Below are positions 17,175-26,068 of a stretch of 64,000 bases of DNA, piece after piece. Position 1 is the stretch's first letter. Every line of letters begins with the position of its first letter. Under the pieces are notes generated by a model. The model was not told where the DNA came from. It worked only from the letters and a program-made list of their open reading frames with translations, and did no database searches. Source of the DNA: Streptosporangium brasiliense (lineage in GTDB: Bacteria > Actinomycetota > Actinomycetes > Streptosporangiales > Streptosporangiaceae); the NCBI RefSeq assembly GCF_030811595.1, contig NZ_JAUSRB010000002.1:7068001-7132000 (forward strand). The letters are read 5' to 3'. The translations under genes and the position numbers were made by a program.

Positions 17175-17491
17175 CGCCCACAACGCGTGCGACATCAGAA
17201 GGGAGCCCAGTGTCGCCGCGCTCCTCCTCTGATGTCACAGCCACCGATGTCGGCGAAGCCGGCATCCGCCGCTCTTCTCCAGATGCTGGCCGCTTTTCCA
17301 CTGGAGCGGCCGGGAGCGCCGGGCACCGACCGTCAGGCACCGCCGAGTACGGCGTTAAGAGGCCGGGAAAGGTCCTATCCCCAGTCGGCATGGTCGCGCC
17401 CGCGATCAGAACGCGCATGCCGTGGACGTCGATGCGGTTTCGATGGAGCCCAGATCGATAACCGATCCGCTACAACCACCTCGGCCGGACG
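17175..17491. other. Intergenic region without a supportable gene
   Basis: Several short overlapping frames occur on both strands, but none has a ribosome site, motif or consistent codon bias. It separates the acetyltransferase from a TetR tail fragment and probably contains decayed sequence. Confidence 0.4.
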
Positions 17492-17623
17492 TCAGGATGC
17501 CGCCAAGGCGCGTTCCAGCCCATCCAGAACCAGATCGAGTCCGTACTCGAACCCGTCCGCGTAGGCGTACCCGGGTTGGAGCGCGTGGTCCACGATCATC
17601 TCGGTGAGGTGCGATCGGTCAGC
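17492..17623 (-). pseudogene. TetR-family regulator, C-terminal fragment
   Basis: The minus-strand frame reads HLTEMIVDHALQPGYAYAD, then GFEYGLDLVLDGLERALAAS and a stop. FxxGLDLxLDGLE is the usual end of a TetR_C-type ligand domain. Only about 43 codons remain and no HTH region is upstream, so this is a relic. Confidence 0.55.
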
Positions 17624-17806
17624 CCCGTGCCCTCACTGCTGGCGGCGGCCTTCAGCCTCCTCTACGCGGCCATGCTCGACGCCGCCATGTTCAACCTGTT
17701 CGATGCGTTCCTGCTGCTGACCGGCACCGAGCGGGGAACGGGCCTGACCGAGCCGCAACGCCAGGTAGCGGCGTTGGCCGATCTCGAGACCTTCAGCACC
17801 GGCTGA
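17620..17806 (+). other. Coding-like fragment, unidentified
   Basis: The plus frame reads LLAAAFSLLYAAMLDAAMFN, then LFDAFLLLTGTERGTGLTEP and ends LADLETFSTG. It looks like real alpha-helical protein and has a natural stop, but no start or family is apparent. It abuts the NmrA-like remnant. Confidence 0.25.
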
Positions 17807-17819
17807 ACCCTCGAAAGGT

Positions 17820-18085
17820 ATGCGTGGCGGGGCCTCGGACAATCTCGGGCGCTACCTGGTACGGCACACGCTGGACTGCGGCTACCAGGTGGTCGGCGTG
17901 TGCCGGGAGAGCAGCATCCACAAGCTCGATGAGTTCGCCGGGCGGATCACGATCCTTCCCGGCCTCACCGACGACCGCGAGGTCATCCGGCGCGCTGTCG
18001 GCGGCTGTGACGGCGTTCTCACCGTGCTCGTCCCGCAGGGTGTGCACCACTGTTCGACAGGAACCACCCAGGCGATACTCGACCA
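17820..18085 (+). pseudogene. NmrA-like NAD(P)-binding protein, N-terminal remnant
   Basis: The frame from ATG 17820 gives GGASDNLGRYLVRHTLDCGY, QVVGVCRESSIHKLDEFAGR, ITILPGLTDDREVIRRAVGG and CDGVLTVLVPQGVHHCSTGT, an extended-SDR/NmrA Rossmann half (GASGxxGR at the start, here GASDNLGR). At about 18085 the homologous frame ends. The substrate half is absent. Confidence 0.55.
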
Positions 18086-18400
18086 CGCTACGGACGGTTT
18101 TCTGGCCTTGTCGAGGTCGGGCACCGCGCGTTCTGGGGCATCAACCCACGCTCCGACCAGAACCAGACTCCTCTCGCCCTCACCAAGTTCGACCCGGCCG
18201 CAACAGCCAGCCGAACCTGGACCTGCTCCAATCCAGCCTCCTTGGAGATCGTCGCCGCCTTCCTCCAAGACGGCGACAACCCAGCCGACTGGGCCATGTA
18301 CGTCCATGCACAGCGGCGTTTCCATGCCCACACAACGATCGCCACCACGTGGCCCGCCATCGTCCACCTTGCCGAGCTGATGGAGGAATACATCCTGTGA
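18083..18400 (+). other. Coding-like fragment fused to the NmrA remnant
   Basis: In a different frame from the NmrA part, about 105 codons read GRFSGLVEVGHRAFWGINP, ALTKFDPAATASRTWTCSNP, ASLEIVAAFLQDGDNPADWA, AHTTIATTWPAIVHLAELME and a natural stop. Composition is protein-like and regular, but I recognise no family and no start. It may be the second half of another truncated gene. Confidence 0.3.
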
Positions 18401-18427
18401 TCGACGCTTCCGGTCTCCTATCTTCAC

Positions 18428-18703
18428 GTGGCCCACATCAAGCGGCGGGAAGAGGCCGGCGACGCCGAGCGACGCGACCCGGCAATCGTGATGCTCGCCT
18501 GCGACGCGCTCTTCGAGCAGAGCGAGGTGTATGTGGACGAACACGGGGTGATCCATGCCCGCCCCATCCCAGCCGGACCCTCAACCGATCTTCCCGCCGC
18601 CGTCGAAGCGCTGGAAGGCCTACGCTGCGCGGCGCATTCGCCGCAGTCGGAACAGTACTTCCACACCCATCGGCAACGTCACGGACACAACGCCGGACGA
18701 TGA
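18428..18703 (+). CDS. Hypothetical protein
   Basis: A 91-residue product could start at GTG 18428. The sequence is well behaved: IKRREEAGDAERRDPAIVML, ACDALFEQSEVYVDEHGVIH, then ARPIPAGPSTDLPAAVEALE. Acidic and amphipathic; no motif is recognised. The ribosome site is weak and the surroundings are degraded, so it may be a truncated gene. Confidence 0.35.
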   Translation: MAHIKRREEAGDAERRDPAIVMLACDALFEQSEVYVDEHGVIHARPIPAGPSTDLPAAVEALEGLRCAAHSPQSEQYFHTHRQRHGHNAGR

Positions 18704-19021
18704 TCGAGCCGACGATCACCCTCCGCCGTACGGTATCTAGTACTGGATTTACGATGGACTCTTCGAGTCGCGGCCAATCGAGGACGCCGATCATCTCGAT
18801 GATCGGCACGCCAGCGTCGGCTTGGCCCGCAGGCCGACCACGACCGCACGATGCGTGAGCTGCACGAGTGATTCGCGCTCGAAGGTCACCGCGGGCCAGC
18901 TCGGGGTGGGTCTGGCTCGCTCCGTCACGGATGGGCTGCCGCCGCGCAGGTCGATGATGTGGTCCTGGGCGGCCTCATGCCGGACCTGTACGTGAGCGAG
19001 GTCGTCGGAGCTGGCCGCGCC
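18704..19021. other. Degraded intergenic region
   Basis: No frame with a convincing start, motif or codon bias is seen on either strand. It lies between a hypothetical gene and a LanC-like remnant and is probably decayed coding sequence. Confidence 0.35.
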
Positions 19022-19177
19022 CTACTGCCGGGCGTCCTCCAGCTGCGTGAGCAGAGTGCGTAGGCGTTCTTCGGTCTGCTGGACCGCTGAGGTGAGGGTC
19101 AGCAGGCCCGCCCAGCCGTGGCAGAGACAGGCGTCGGTGACCCGGCTCAGACGAGCCGAGTCGGTGAGCGCGGCCAT
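19022..19177 (-). pseudogene. LanC-like lanthionine cyclase remnant
   Basis: A 51-codon frame reads MAALTDSARLSRVTDACLCH, GWAGLLTLTSAVQQTEERLR and LLTQLEDARQ. The D-x-x-L-C-H-G-W-A-G-L block matches the zinc-binding Cys-His-Gly region of LanC-type cyclases and of LanC domains in actinomycete lanthipeptide or thiopeptide clusters. Everything else is missing. No precursor peptide, dehydratase or transporter remains in the window. Confidence 0.45.
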
Positions 19178-19266
19178 GGCGATCTCCTCAGCCTTCTGCG
19201 TGCGGGCGGGATCACCGAACGCGGCTCATTGATCGCCATATCCCGAAGTGTGGCATCAACATACGA

Positions 19267-19297
19267 CAGCGCCCACCCTCTGGGAGGGTGGGCGCTG
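19267..19297. terminator. Strong GC-rich hairpin
   Basis: CAGCGCCCACCCTC (19267-19280) and GAGGGTGGGCGCTG (19284-19297) form a perfect 14-bp stem with a 3-nt loop, 31 bp beyond the stop of the DoxX-like gene on the minus strand. This is a typical actinomycete terminator. Confidence 0.85.
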
Positions 19298-19327
19298 TGG
19301 ATGCGGGGCAGGGGTGCGAACGGGCAT

Positions 19328-19882
19328 CTACTTGAGCACCGGGTAGGCACGGACCAGCGGGGTGCGGCTCCACCAGGCGCCGATCCCCCAGGTGTCGCCG
19401 GCGTTCGCCCGAGCCAAGCCGATCAGGACGATCGAGTAGATCAGGTGCTCGTCCAGGAACGGGTTGGTGGTCAGGGGCAGTTCAGCGGCCCACATGAGGA
19501 CCAGCATCAGGGTGCCCGCGGTGGCGGCCAGGCGCATGCCGGCGCCCAGGATCAGGGCGGCGCCGACACCGAGCAGGCCGAGCATGAACAGCCAGTCGAC
19601 CCAAGCCTGACCGGTCAGGCCGGAGAAGAAGCCGCCCAGGGCGTTCTCGCTGGTGCCCTTGAGGAAGCCCGTGGTGGGGCTGCCGCCGGAGACCCAGGCC
19701 TTCTGCGCCGGGGTGGCGAAGCCCCAGCCGAAGGTCTTGTCCAAGAAGGCCCACAGGAAGACCCAGCCCAGGGCGATGCGCGCGGCGGCCCAAGCGTAGC
19801 GGGCCCGATGCGTTCCGTCCGAGAGCAGAGCGGTGTCCTGAGCGGGGAGGGGGGAGATGCGGCGTCCTGCGGTGGTGGCCAT
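19328..19882 (-). CDS. DoxX-family membrane protein
   Basis: The 184-residue product starts at ATG 19882 after GAAAGGA; an upstream in-frame ATG encoding MKGTAM is less well placed. It has about four transmembrane segments, including YAWAAARIALGWVFLWAFLD, WVDWLFMLGLLGVGAALILG, LAATAGTLMLVLMWAAELPL and LIYSIVLIGLA, in the DoxX layout with conserved FLDKTFGWGF and NPFLDEHLIY. DoxX-like proteins are linked to redox or thiosulfate/quinone functions in some species, but most actinomycete members have no known role. Monocistronic with its own terminator. Confidence 0.85.
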   Translation of the reverse strand: MATTAGRRISPLPAQDTALLSDGTHRARYAWAAARIALGWVFLWAFLDKTFGWGFATPAQKAWVSGGSPTTGFLKGTSENALGGFFSGLTGQAWVDWLFMLGLLGVGAALILGAGMRLAATAGTLMLVLMWAAELPLTTNPFLDEHLIYSIVLIGLARANAGDTWGIGAWWSRTPLVRAYPVLK

Positions 19883-20039
19883 GGCCGTTCCTTTCAAGGG
19901 GGGTTGTTACTTCCCATCACACCGGTTGCGGCCGCCGGTGTGCAGTGCCGTACGACTTCAGTTCGTCGGGACCTTCGGCCCTCAACTGCACTGCGCCGGC
20001 ACGCCGTCCGGCGATCCCGTGTTCACGTCGGTGTACCTG

Positions 20040-20729
20040 GAAGCCGTGCGCCCGGCTCGACCTTGCGCTGTCATGGAATGGCCTGCTGCTGCGTGATCGC
20101 CCGGATGGCGAGTACATGGAGGAGTTCAGGCCGCCCCTGACGCGGGAGAACCAGTTCAACAGCAACCGGGTGCGGATCACGGAGCTGGGCCGCGCCCACT
20201 GTCCGAAGCATTGGCGTACTACCGGGAGCTGCACCCCGACGTGGTCGCCGACGACCCGACCGAGCCCTTCGAGGGCGCCCACACGGGGCTGGCCGACCAC
20301 CGGGTGGCCAAGCCGCGCGGCCTGCTGGCCCGCCCCACGTGGAAGGACTTGGCCGAGCTGGCATACCGGGACATACAGGCCCCTGACCAGGTGCAGGCCA
20401 TCATCGAGCAGGAACAGCGCGCCTACGCGAACCCGCGCCCGGCCGAGATGACGAAGCAACTCGCCGTGGGACTGCTGAAGTGGCAGATCGACAAGCACAT
20501 CACCCGCAGCGGCACCGGGGTGGCCGCGCTGACCGGCTTCCGCGCCGGCCCACTGGCCGAGCACACCGATATCCGGCACCTGGCGGACTCGCACCGGACC
20601 AACGTCGGCCAGCCGCTGCCGCCGCTGCTGCTGCGCATCACCCCGGCCGGACGGCAGCACTACGCGACGTACCAGCGCCTGTACGACGACGTGGCCGCGG
20701 AGGAACCTACATGGGAGGCTGCGCAGTAA
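20040..20729 (+). pseudogene. Frameshifted conserved actinomycete protein, winged-helix-like
   Basis: From about 20040 one frame encodes LDLALSWNGLLLRDRPDGEY, then RVRITELGRAH. At about 20210 the reading moves to another frame: YYRELHPDVVADDPTEPFEG, THTDIRHL-like segments, KPRGLLARPTWKDLAELAYR and a stop at 20729. The first part resembles the wing of a winged-helix DNA-binding domain (RxRLTExGxxH), suggesting a regulator or plasmid-type accessory protein. One indel explains the break. No start is certain. Confidence 0.45.
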
Positions 20730-20759
20730 CGTGCCCGAGCAGGTCACACAGCCGGCCCG

Positions 20760-21800
20760 GGGGCCACATCGGATGCGGTCTCCCGGCCGAGCGTGAGCAG
20801 CGAGCGTGAGCAGAGTGCACAGCCGTTCTTCTCCTTGACTGACCGCGGCGGTGAGGGCGTCCAGGTGGACTGCGGGCAGGCTCCCGGCGCCGAGTCCTGC
20901 GGCGGTGAGCACGGCCGCGACTTCCTGGTGCTGCTCATGGGTCGTCTGGGAGCGCAGCCAGTGGTGGCCGAGGACGTCGCGGGCGGCGTAGGCGTCGCCG
21001 GACGCGACGTCGATGACCGCGGCACGGAGGTCGCAGTCGTGCGGGGTGGGCTGGTCGGCGGTCAGGTCGACCGCGGTCAAACCGAGCCGGGCCCGGAACG
21101 CCGCGGTCATCGGTCGGGCTGCATGACCAGCGCGAGCGTTTCCCGCACCGCACGATCCAGTTCCTGCTGTGATGCCGGCGACGTGGCCGGCCGGCAGGAG
21201 ATGCGCAGGAGCGCCGCGACGGTGTGCTCCCACGGCTCCGCTGGGACACTGGAGTCGATCATGGCGGTGGCCTCGTCGGTGAGGCCCGCCTCCATCAAGG
21301 ACATGATCTTGATTTGGCGGCCGTCGAGGAGCCGGTTGCCGATACCGCGGTGCGCGGCCATGGCGTCGGTGGCCTCGCTCCAGCGGCCTTCGGGCGAGGG
21401 CCCGTGCCCCGTCGATCAGCAGCGTGCCCCACAGCTCCTCGCACACCTTCCGGTGGTCCGCGTCCGTACCGATCAACCCCGACAGGTCGACGTCATGACT
21501 GCGGATCACGGTGGTGCCGCGTCGCTGAGCGGCGCGGTACAGCCGCTGGAGTAGGTCGTAGGCGCCTTCGCCGTCGCCTTCGCGGATCAGCAGCCGGGCG
21601 ATGTTCACCACCGGCATCAACGCCATGACGGCGATGTCCTGGCCAAGTCTGCCGGCCTCGGCGAAGACCTTGTGCTGCCTCCAGCACAGATCGGCGGCCA
21701 GCTCGGGCAGGCCGGCGTCGGAGGCGATGAGCGCGGCGAAGTTCAAGACTCCGCGGGTGCGGGCCACCCGCTGGGAGTGGCCCGCACCGTCAGGTTCGAT
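20760..21800 (-). pseudogene. TPR-type actinomycete protein, truncated and frameshifted
   Basis: The minus strand encodes ARTRGVLNFAALIASDAGLP, ELAADLCWRQHKVFAEAGRL, LMPVVNIARLLIREGDGEGA and YDLLQRLYRAAQRRGTTV, a helical repeat protein common in streptomycetes. At about 21370 homology moves to another frame (GIGNRLLDGRQIKIMSLMEA) and at about 21120 back again (MTAAFRARLGLTAVDL). The N-terminal part is cut off by the IS701-type end at 21801. A 13-bp tandem duplication (20788-20813) disturbs the 3' end. Function in relatives is unknown. Confidence 0.6.
20788..20813. repeat. 13-bp tandem duplication
   Basis: CGAGCGTGAGCAG occurs twice head to tail (20788-20800, 20801-20813). It is not a multiple of three and lies in the 3' part of the broken TPR gene. 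One of several such small duplications in the window. Confidence 0.85.
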
Positions 21801-22014
21801 GGTTAGTACTCCAGCGGTGGATCGTGATCACGCTGGCGCTGCGGGAATTTGCGGTCAACGGTGTAACGGCGGATCAGCTCCCCCTGAGCGCGGCCCTTGG
21901 GTGGCGCCGGGGGCGCCACCATGGGTGCATGGCCGTTGTCCGGCGGTGTGCTGGTCTGGCGCCGGTTGTGGCGCAGGCGTGGGGTTTCGAAGCGCCTGGC
22001 ATACTCAGGCCGTG

Positions 22015-22584
22015 ATGGATGTCGAGGAGTTCTGGGCCCTGATAGACGAGGCGTGCGCCGAGGTTGACGCGCTGGAACTGGACTTCGACGATCGGCGCGA
22101 CGCGATCGAGCGCGCGTGCGAGGAGCGGCTTGTGAGCCGCACGCCTGCCGAGATCGTCCAGTTTTCCCTGCGCCAGTGGCAGCTGCGCGACCATGCTTAC
22201 CGGTACGAACTGTGGGCGGCGGCGTTCCTCATCGAAGGCTGGTGGTCCGACGACGGGTTTATGGACTTCCGCGAGGGCCTCATCTCGCTCGGCCGGCACT
22301 GGTACGAGCGCGCGCTCGCCGATCCGGACTCTCTCGCTGACCATCCGGGGGTGCAGGACGGCGGGGACGTGCTCATCGGGAACGAGGACTTCAACCAGGT
22401 GGCCCACCGGGCCTACCAACGTCTCACCGGTGAACCGGACGGGCTCAACGAGGCGCTGGAGGCTTCCCCGGAAGCCGGCCCGCTCAGCGCCATGACCGAG
22501 CCGGCCGGAGTTCGGTGGGACGTCGCCGACGGCGATGAGATGCGTCGCCGCCTGCCACGCCTCGCCGGAATCTTTCTGGACTGA
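22015..22584 (+). CDS. DUF4240-domain protein
   Basis: The 189-residue protein begins at ATG 22015 (an adjacent in-frame GTG at 22012 is possible). It starts MDVEEFWALIDEACAEVD and continues IVQFSLRQWQLRDHAYRYEL, WAAAFLIEGWWSDDGFMDFR and EGLISLGRHWYERALADPDS, the DUF4240 signature (an EFW start and a GGxSDDxFxDFRxWLIxxG-like block, here EGWWSDDGFMDFREGLISLG). The biochemical role of the family is unknown. It is intact between IS701-type ends, and its stop codon overlaps the inner IS end, so it may be passenger cargo or the accidental neighbour of an insertion. Confidence 0.8.
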   Translation: MDVEEFWALIDEACAEVDALELDFDDRRDAIERACEERLVSRTPAEIVQFSLRQWQLRDHAYRYELWAAAFLIEGWWSDDGFMDFREGLISLGRHWYERALADPDSLADHPGVQDGGDVLIGNEDFNQVAHRAYQRLTGEPDGLNEALEASPEAGPLSAMTEPAGVRWDVADGDEMRRRLPRLAGIFLD

Positions 22585-22663
22585 TACTCCAGCGGTGGAC
22601 CCTGATCACGCTGGCAGGGCCGGTGCGGACGCGGGTGCGGCCACCGTTGATCATCGGTGTTTG

Positions 22664-23596
22664 ATGGCAAACGATCACGCGGTGGCCGCAGGCCACAGCG
22701 TAGACCCTGCCCGCTGGCAGGACGCATTCGAGTGCCTGATGGACCGGATCGCGGGCTGGTTCGCCCGGGTCGAACCCCGCCGCAGGATACGGCGGCTGGT
22801 GCTCGGACTGCTCTCGGACCTGCCCCGCAAGAACTGCTGGACCATCGCCGAATGGGCCGGAGAGGCGACCCCAGATGGCATGCAGCACCTGCTGAACCGC
22901 GCCAAATGGGACGTCGACATCGTCCGCGACGACCTACGCGACTACGTGGTCGAACACCTCCATGACGACCATGCGGTGCTCGTTGTCGACGAGACCGGCG
23001 ACGTGAAGAAGGGCACCGACACCGTCGGTGTCCAACGCCAGTACACCGGCACCGCGGGCAGAATCGAGAACTCCCAAGTCGCCGTCTACCTGGTTTACGC
23101 AGGTCAGCGAGGTCACGCCGCGGTGGACCGGGAGCTGTACATCCCGCGCTCGTGGACTGACCAGCCCGACCGCTGCCAGGCGGCCGGACTCGACCCGGAC
23201 AACGCGTTCGTGACGGAGCCCGAACTGGCCGCCCGCATGACCGCTCGGTTCCTTGACGCCGGCCACCACGCCCGCTGGGTGACCGGCGACGAGGTCTACG
23301 GCGGCAACCCGAAACCGCGTGCCGTCCTGGAGGAACGCAGCACCGGCTACGTCCTCGCGGTGGCCTGCAACCACGAAGTCACCACTCAGGCAGGCAAGTT
23401 CCGCGCGGACAACCTGGCCAAGAAACTCCCCAAGCGGGCCTGGCACAGCTGTCCGCCGGGGCCGGCGCGAAGGGGCAGCGCTTCTACGACTGGGCCCACA
23501 TCGACCTGCCCGATCCGACCCCCGGCCGCCGCTGTCTCCTGATCCGCCGTAACCGCACCACCGGCGAACTCGCCTACTACCGCTGGAGTACTAACC
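22664..23596 (+). pseudogene. IS701-family transposase, frameshifted and truncated
   Basis: From ATG 22664 the product reads LVLGLLSDLPRKNCWTIAEW, AGEATPDGMQHLLNRAKWDV, AVLVVDETGDVKKGTDTVGV, QRQYTGTAGRIENSQVAVYL and WVTGDEVYGGNPKPRAVLEE, the IS701 DDE core with its first two catalytic acids in DETG and GDEVYG. At about 23450 homology moves to the next frame (GQRFYDWAHIDLPDPTPGRR, TTGELAYYRW) and ends inside the right terminal repeat. The final Glu region is absent, so the element could only move with help in trans. Confidence 0.8.
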
Positions 23597-23641
23597 GCCC
23601 ACCTATGGACATACGGGCAGTTATCCCTGGATGATTCCCCC

Positions 23642-24040
23642 ATGAAGATCATGAAACTGCTTCCCGCCCTCGCGGCGTCTGTCCTTGCCCTGTCTCTGAC
23701 CAGCGCCCCGGCGCAGGCGTCGGCCGCGATGGGCTACGTGGTCGCCGTCACCGTGGGCGGCGGAAGCGTGTACGGCGAGGCCCACCTCGGCCCGAGCGGC
23801 GGGCAGACGTACCTGAAGGTCCAGGACTTCACCGAGCTCGGCAACTGGCGCATCAGGGGCAGCATCGAGAAGTACTACCGCGGCGAGTGGGTCCAGGTCG
23901 TCGCGTGCACGGCGAAGGACACCTACTCGACGACCTGCTACGCGAGCATCCCCGTGGGCACGCTGGTCAGGTCCCATGTGTGGGCGTTCCTCAACAACAC
24001 CGTCCGCTACCACGGCTACAGCCCCTCGACCCGCGTCTGA
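23642..24040 (+). CDS. Small exported protein of unknown function
   Basis: The 132-residue protein has a Sec signal: KIMK at the N-terminus, the core LLPALAASVLALSLTS, then APAQASA for cleavage. The mature part of about 105 residues is rich in beta-prone and aromatic residues (YVVAVTVGGGSVYGEAHLG, YLKVQDFTELGNWRIRGSIE, KYYRGEWVQVVACTAKDTYS) with two Cys (VVACTA, STTCYA) that could form a disulfide. No family is recognised. A terminator-like hairpin follows at 24049-24079. The ribosome site is poor. It resembles in type, not in sequence, the other small exported proteins at 732, 27505 and 39438. Confidence 0.65.
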   Translation: MKIMKLLPALAASVLALSLTSAPAQASAAMGYVVAVTVGGGSVYGEAHLGPSGGQTYLKVQDFTELGNWRIRGSIEKYYRGEWVQVVACTAKDTYSTTCYASIPVGTLVRSHVWAFLNNTVRYHGYSPSTRV

Positions 24041-24048
24041 CGAATGCG

Positions 24049-24079
24049 GTGCGGCCCCATCCTCCCGGCGGGGCCGCAC
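24049..24079 (+). terminator. Hairpin after the exported-protein gene
   Basis: GTGCGGCCCC (24049-24058) and GGGGCCGCAC (24070-24079) form a perfect 10-bp stem with an 11-nt loop, 9 bp beyond the stop at 24040. Confidence 0.8.
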
Positions 24080-24096
24080 ACACCCCCGCAGTTTCC

Positions 24097-24234
24097 CTAA
24101 CCGTTGAAGACCCGGTCGAGGAACAGTCCGAGGTTGGTCGTCATGCGGTCGACGCGTTCCTCCAGCGTCAGCGTCTCGAACTGCACGCCCAGGTCGGTCA
24201 GGCTTCTTGCCGCATACATACAGCGGGCAACGCA
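24097..24234 (-). pseudogene. C-terminal fragment of an unidentified protein
   Basis: The minus-strand frame reads CMYAARSLTDLGVQFETLTL, EERVDRMTTNLGLFLDRVFN and a stop. It is protein-like and helical, but without a start or known family. It probably belonged to a gene cut by neighbouring insertions. Confidence 0.3.
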
Positions 24235-24298
24235 GGTCGGCGCAGAGGCCCGGAGCGCCCCGTCTCACCGGAACCCAAGTAGTCGCAGGTCAGACCTG

Positions 24299-24336
24299 AA
24301 TCCGTTGGATTTCCGCCGTTTGCTACGGGCCCCCCT
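24299..24336 (+). repeat. Dispersed ~38-bp repeat, copy A
   Basis: The sequence contains TCCGTTGGATTTCCGCCG followed by CTACGGG and a C-run. It aligns with copies B (29322-29359), C (31861-31900, reverse), D (32019-32057) and E (40010-40047, reverse). The shared core is TCCGTTGGATTTTCGGCC, about 5 nt, then ACTACGGGNACCCC. Confidence 0.6.
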
Positions 24337-24450
24337 TTCACCTGCGCTTATGCGGAGGTCTCAGGCTGACAGGCCAGACCTGAGCCCTGTTGTCCATGCA
24401 GGCCAGAGGCATATCCGTTGGGTGCGGCTCCTCCTGAGTGACTGAAGCGA

Positions 24451-25998
24451 TCAAGCCGTAAGGGCGTATCCGTCCTGGTAGCCGGTCTGATGGATGCGCT
24501 CGTGTTTCCGGGCGAGATGGAAGGTCCAGTACTCCTCCAGATGACCGTTGGCGACCAGCGCGCGGAGCTTCAACACCGCTTCGGCCCCGGCCAGGCCCCA
24601 CCGCGCCCCGGCCAGGTCGAACCTGTCGGCGATCAGATGACGGCACGCGCCCTCGATCACCCCGGTCGCGATCGGCCATCCCGCCTCCAGTGCCTGGTCA
24701 TACCGCAGATGCCCGGCGTTGTTGGACAGATAGCGGATGCACGCGTCGATGCCGTCACGGTGCTGCGCGCCGGCTGTGGCGGCCTGCGCGGTCAGCGTGG
24801 TGATGACCTGGCCGGTGTGCCCGGACAGCAGGGCCAGGGCGTGCCCGGCGACCCAGTCCTCCGCAGCCGGCGCCGCGGGCGGGTGCAAACTCCACGCAGC
24901 AGCCCATAACTTCTCCAGTACGTGCACGAAATCGATCACGATGCGGACGCGGATGCGACGCCGGGCGGCTTCGGCGGTGACCAGGTCGAGCTGGTGGCGG
25001 GCCCCGTCGACGAGCACGACCCAGGGACGGGCATGCGCGGGATCACGGGCCTCGGCATGGTCGAACACCTTGGCGATCACAGGGCCGGGGCCGGTGATGA
25101 CCGAGCCGCACAGCCACTTGCGCGTCGCGTTCGGCCGGGCCCGTGGCAGGCGCCGGCCGGATCGCCCGCCGCCGGGGACGGCGATCACATCGTGCGGCCG
25201 CCGCGGCGCCGGTTCGGCGTCGTAGACCACCCCCAGCGTCGCCATCCGTTTGCGCGCCGGTTTCTCCCCGGCCGCCAGCCACGTCCGGAACGTGGCCCGG
25301 GCGCGGGCTGCGGCCTTGGCGGTCGCGGGCCGCAGCGCTTCGGGGCGCATCGCGATGCCCTTGCCGTCCACGCTGATCGCCAGCACCGTGGACGCCGTGC
25401 ACGGCAGCACGGCTCGCGCGGCGTAGAAGGCGTCGACATCGGCCGCGGCCTGGGCGACCAACTGCTCGATCTGCCGTTTGCCGATCACCTGACCGCAGCG
25501 CGCGCTGATCGCCGCCAGGGCGGTATCGAACGAGCCGCGCACCGTCTCGATGACCGCGAGTTTGGCCAGCCCGGCCGAGTGCCGCACCGCCGGCAGCGAC
25601 AACACCGCGTCCGCCGGATACACGTTGCGCACCCCCGGGGCCCGCCACGCGCACCGGGTGACCGTCACCGTCCCGGTCACCGTGGCGAGCAGGCGGTGGT
25701 GCCCGAGCTCCACCCGCCGCCGCGGCACCCCGTCCGCGCCGATCACCCCCGCGGCGCCACCGTCTGGGTGGCGGGCGTGGCGTACCTGCTCCCGCTCGCG
25801 CAGCGCGCGCAGGTCAAGGTGGGCCTGCAGCAGCAGGCGCTGCAGCTCCCGGCCCTGCTCGGTGATGGTCTCCTCCAGCCGGTTATGGGGCAGCGTCCCG
25901 GTCTGCGCGTCGGTGAGGTGTCCGATGAGCCAGTTGAATGTGTTCTTCGCCTTCGCAAAGACGTCAGCGGTGGCCTCGGTGTCGTACGGTGCCTGCAC
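24451..25998 (-). CDS. ISKra4-family transposase
   Basis: The protein of about 515 residues (GTG 25998; the frame extends to 26115 but the added residues look non-coding) has the ISKra4 layout: FNWLIGHLTDAQTGTLPHNR, EETITEQGRELQRLLLQAHL, a degenerate zinc-finger-like region, GQVIGKRQIEQLVAQAAADV, then a DDE domain with VLAISVDGKGIAMRPEAL, PWVVLVDGARHQLDLVTAEA, IVIDFVHVLEKLWAAAWSL and a final ATGVIEGACRHLIADRFDLA with the catalytic Glu. No stop or frameshift is seen, so it may be active. It is paired with the accessory gene at 26069, as is usual for this family in actinomycetes. I did not find convincing terminal repeats. Confidence 0.88.
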   Translation of the reverse strand: MQAPYDTEATADVFAKAKNTFNWLIGHLTDAQTGTLPHNRLEETITEQGRELQRLLLQAHLDLRALREREQVRHARHPDGGAAGVIGADGVPRRRVELGHHRLLATVTGTVTVTRCAWRAPGVRNVYPADAVLSLPAVRHSAGLAKLAVIETVRGSFDTALAAISARCGQVIGKRQIEQLVAQAAADVDAFYAARAVLPCTASTVLAISVDGKGIAMRPEALRPATAKAAARARATFRTWLAAGEKPARKRMATLGVVYDAEPAPRRPHDVIAVPGGGRSGRRLPRARPNATRKWLCGSVITGPGPVIAKVFDHAEARDPAHARPWVVLVDGARHQLDLVTAEAARRRIRVRIVIDFVHVLEKLWAAAWSLHPPAAPAAEDWVAGHALALLSGHTGQVITTLTAQAATAGAQHRDGIDACIRYLSNNAGHLRYDQALEAGWPIATGVIEGACRHLIADRFDLAGARWGLAGAEAVLKLRALVANGHLEEYWTFHLARKHERIHQTGYQDGYALTA

Positions 25999-26068
25999 AG
26001 GGCTCTTCCTTCGTCGGGGTCGGTTGGGTGGCACCTTCGAACCTGACGGCGGGAGAGCCCCGCCACAA

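Larger units (their letters stand above)
21801..23596. mobile_element. IS701-like element with 18-bp terminal repeats carrying a DUF4240 gene
   Basis: GGTTAGTACTCCAGCGGT (21801-21818) is the exact reverse complement of 23579-23596. A second left-end copy at 22585-22615 matches 21807-21837 at 28 of 31 bases. The outer pair encloses the intact DUF4240 gene (22015-22584) and the truncated IS701 transposase (22664 onward); the inner copy marks the original IS left end directly after the DUF4240 stop. The structure could be two overlapping insertions or a one-ended transposition that captured the gene. The TPR gene at the left is interrupted at 21801. Confidence 0.65.

Noticed and set aside
19264..19297. 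Possible short palindromic repeat of a CRISPR type
   Set aside because: A single hairpin with no periodic copies or spacers; it is a terminator.
21107..21370. Separate small gene inside the TPR gene
   Set aside because: Its sequence is the middle of the same TPR protein in a shifted frame; flanking parts in the other frame join smoothly with it.
24922..26046. 374-codon plus-strand frame opposite ISKra4
   Set aside because: Antisense shadow of the transposase, which has all expected blocks.
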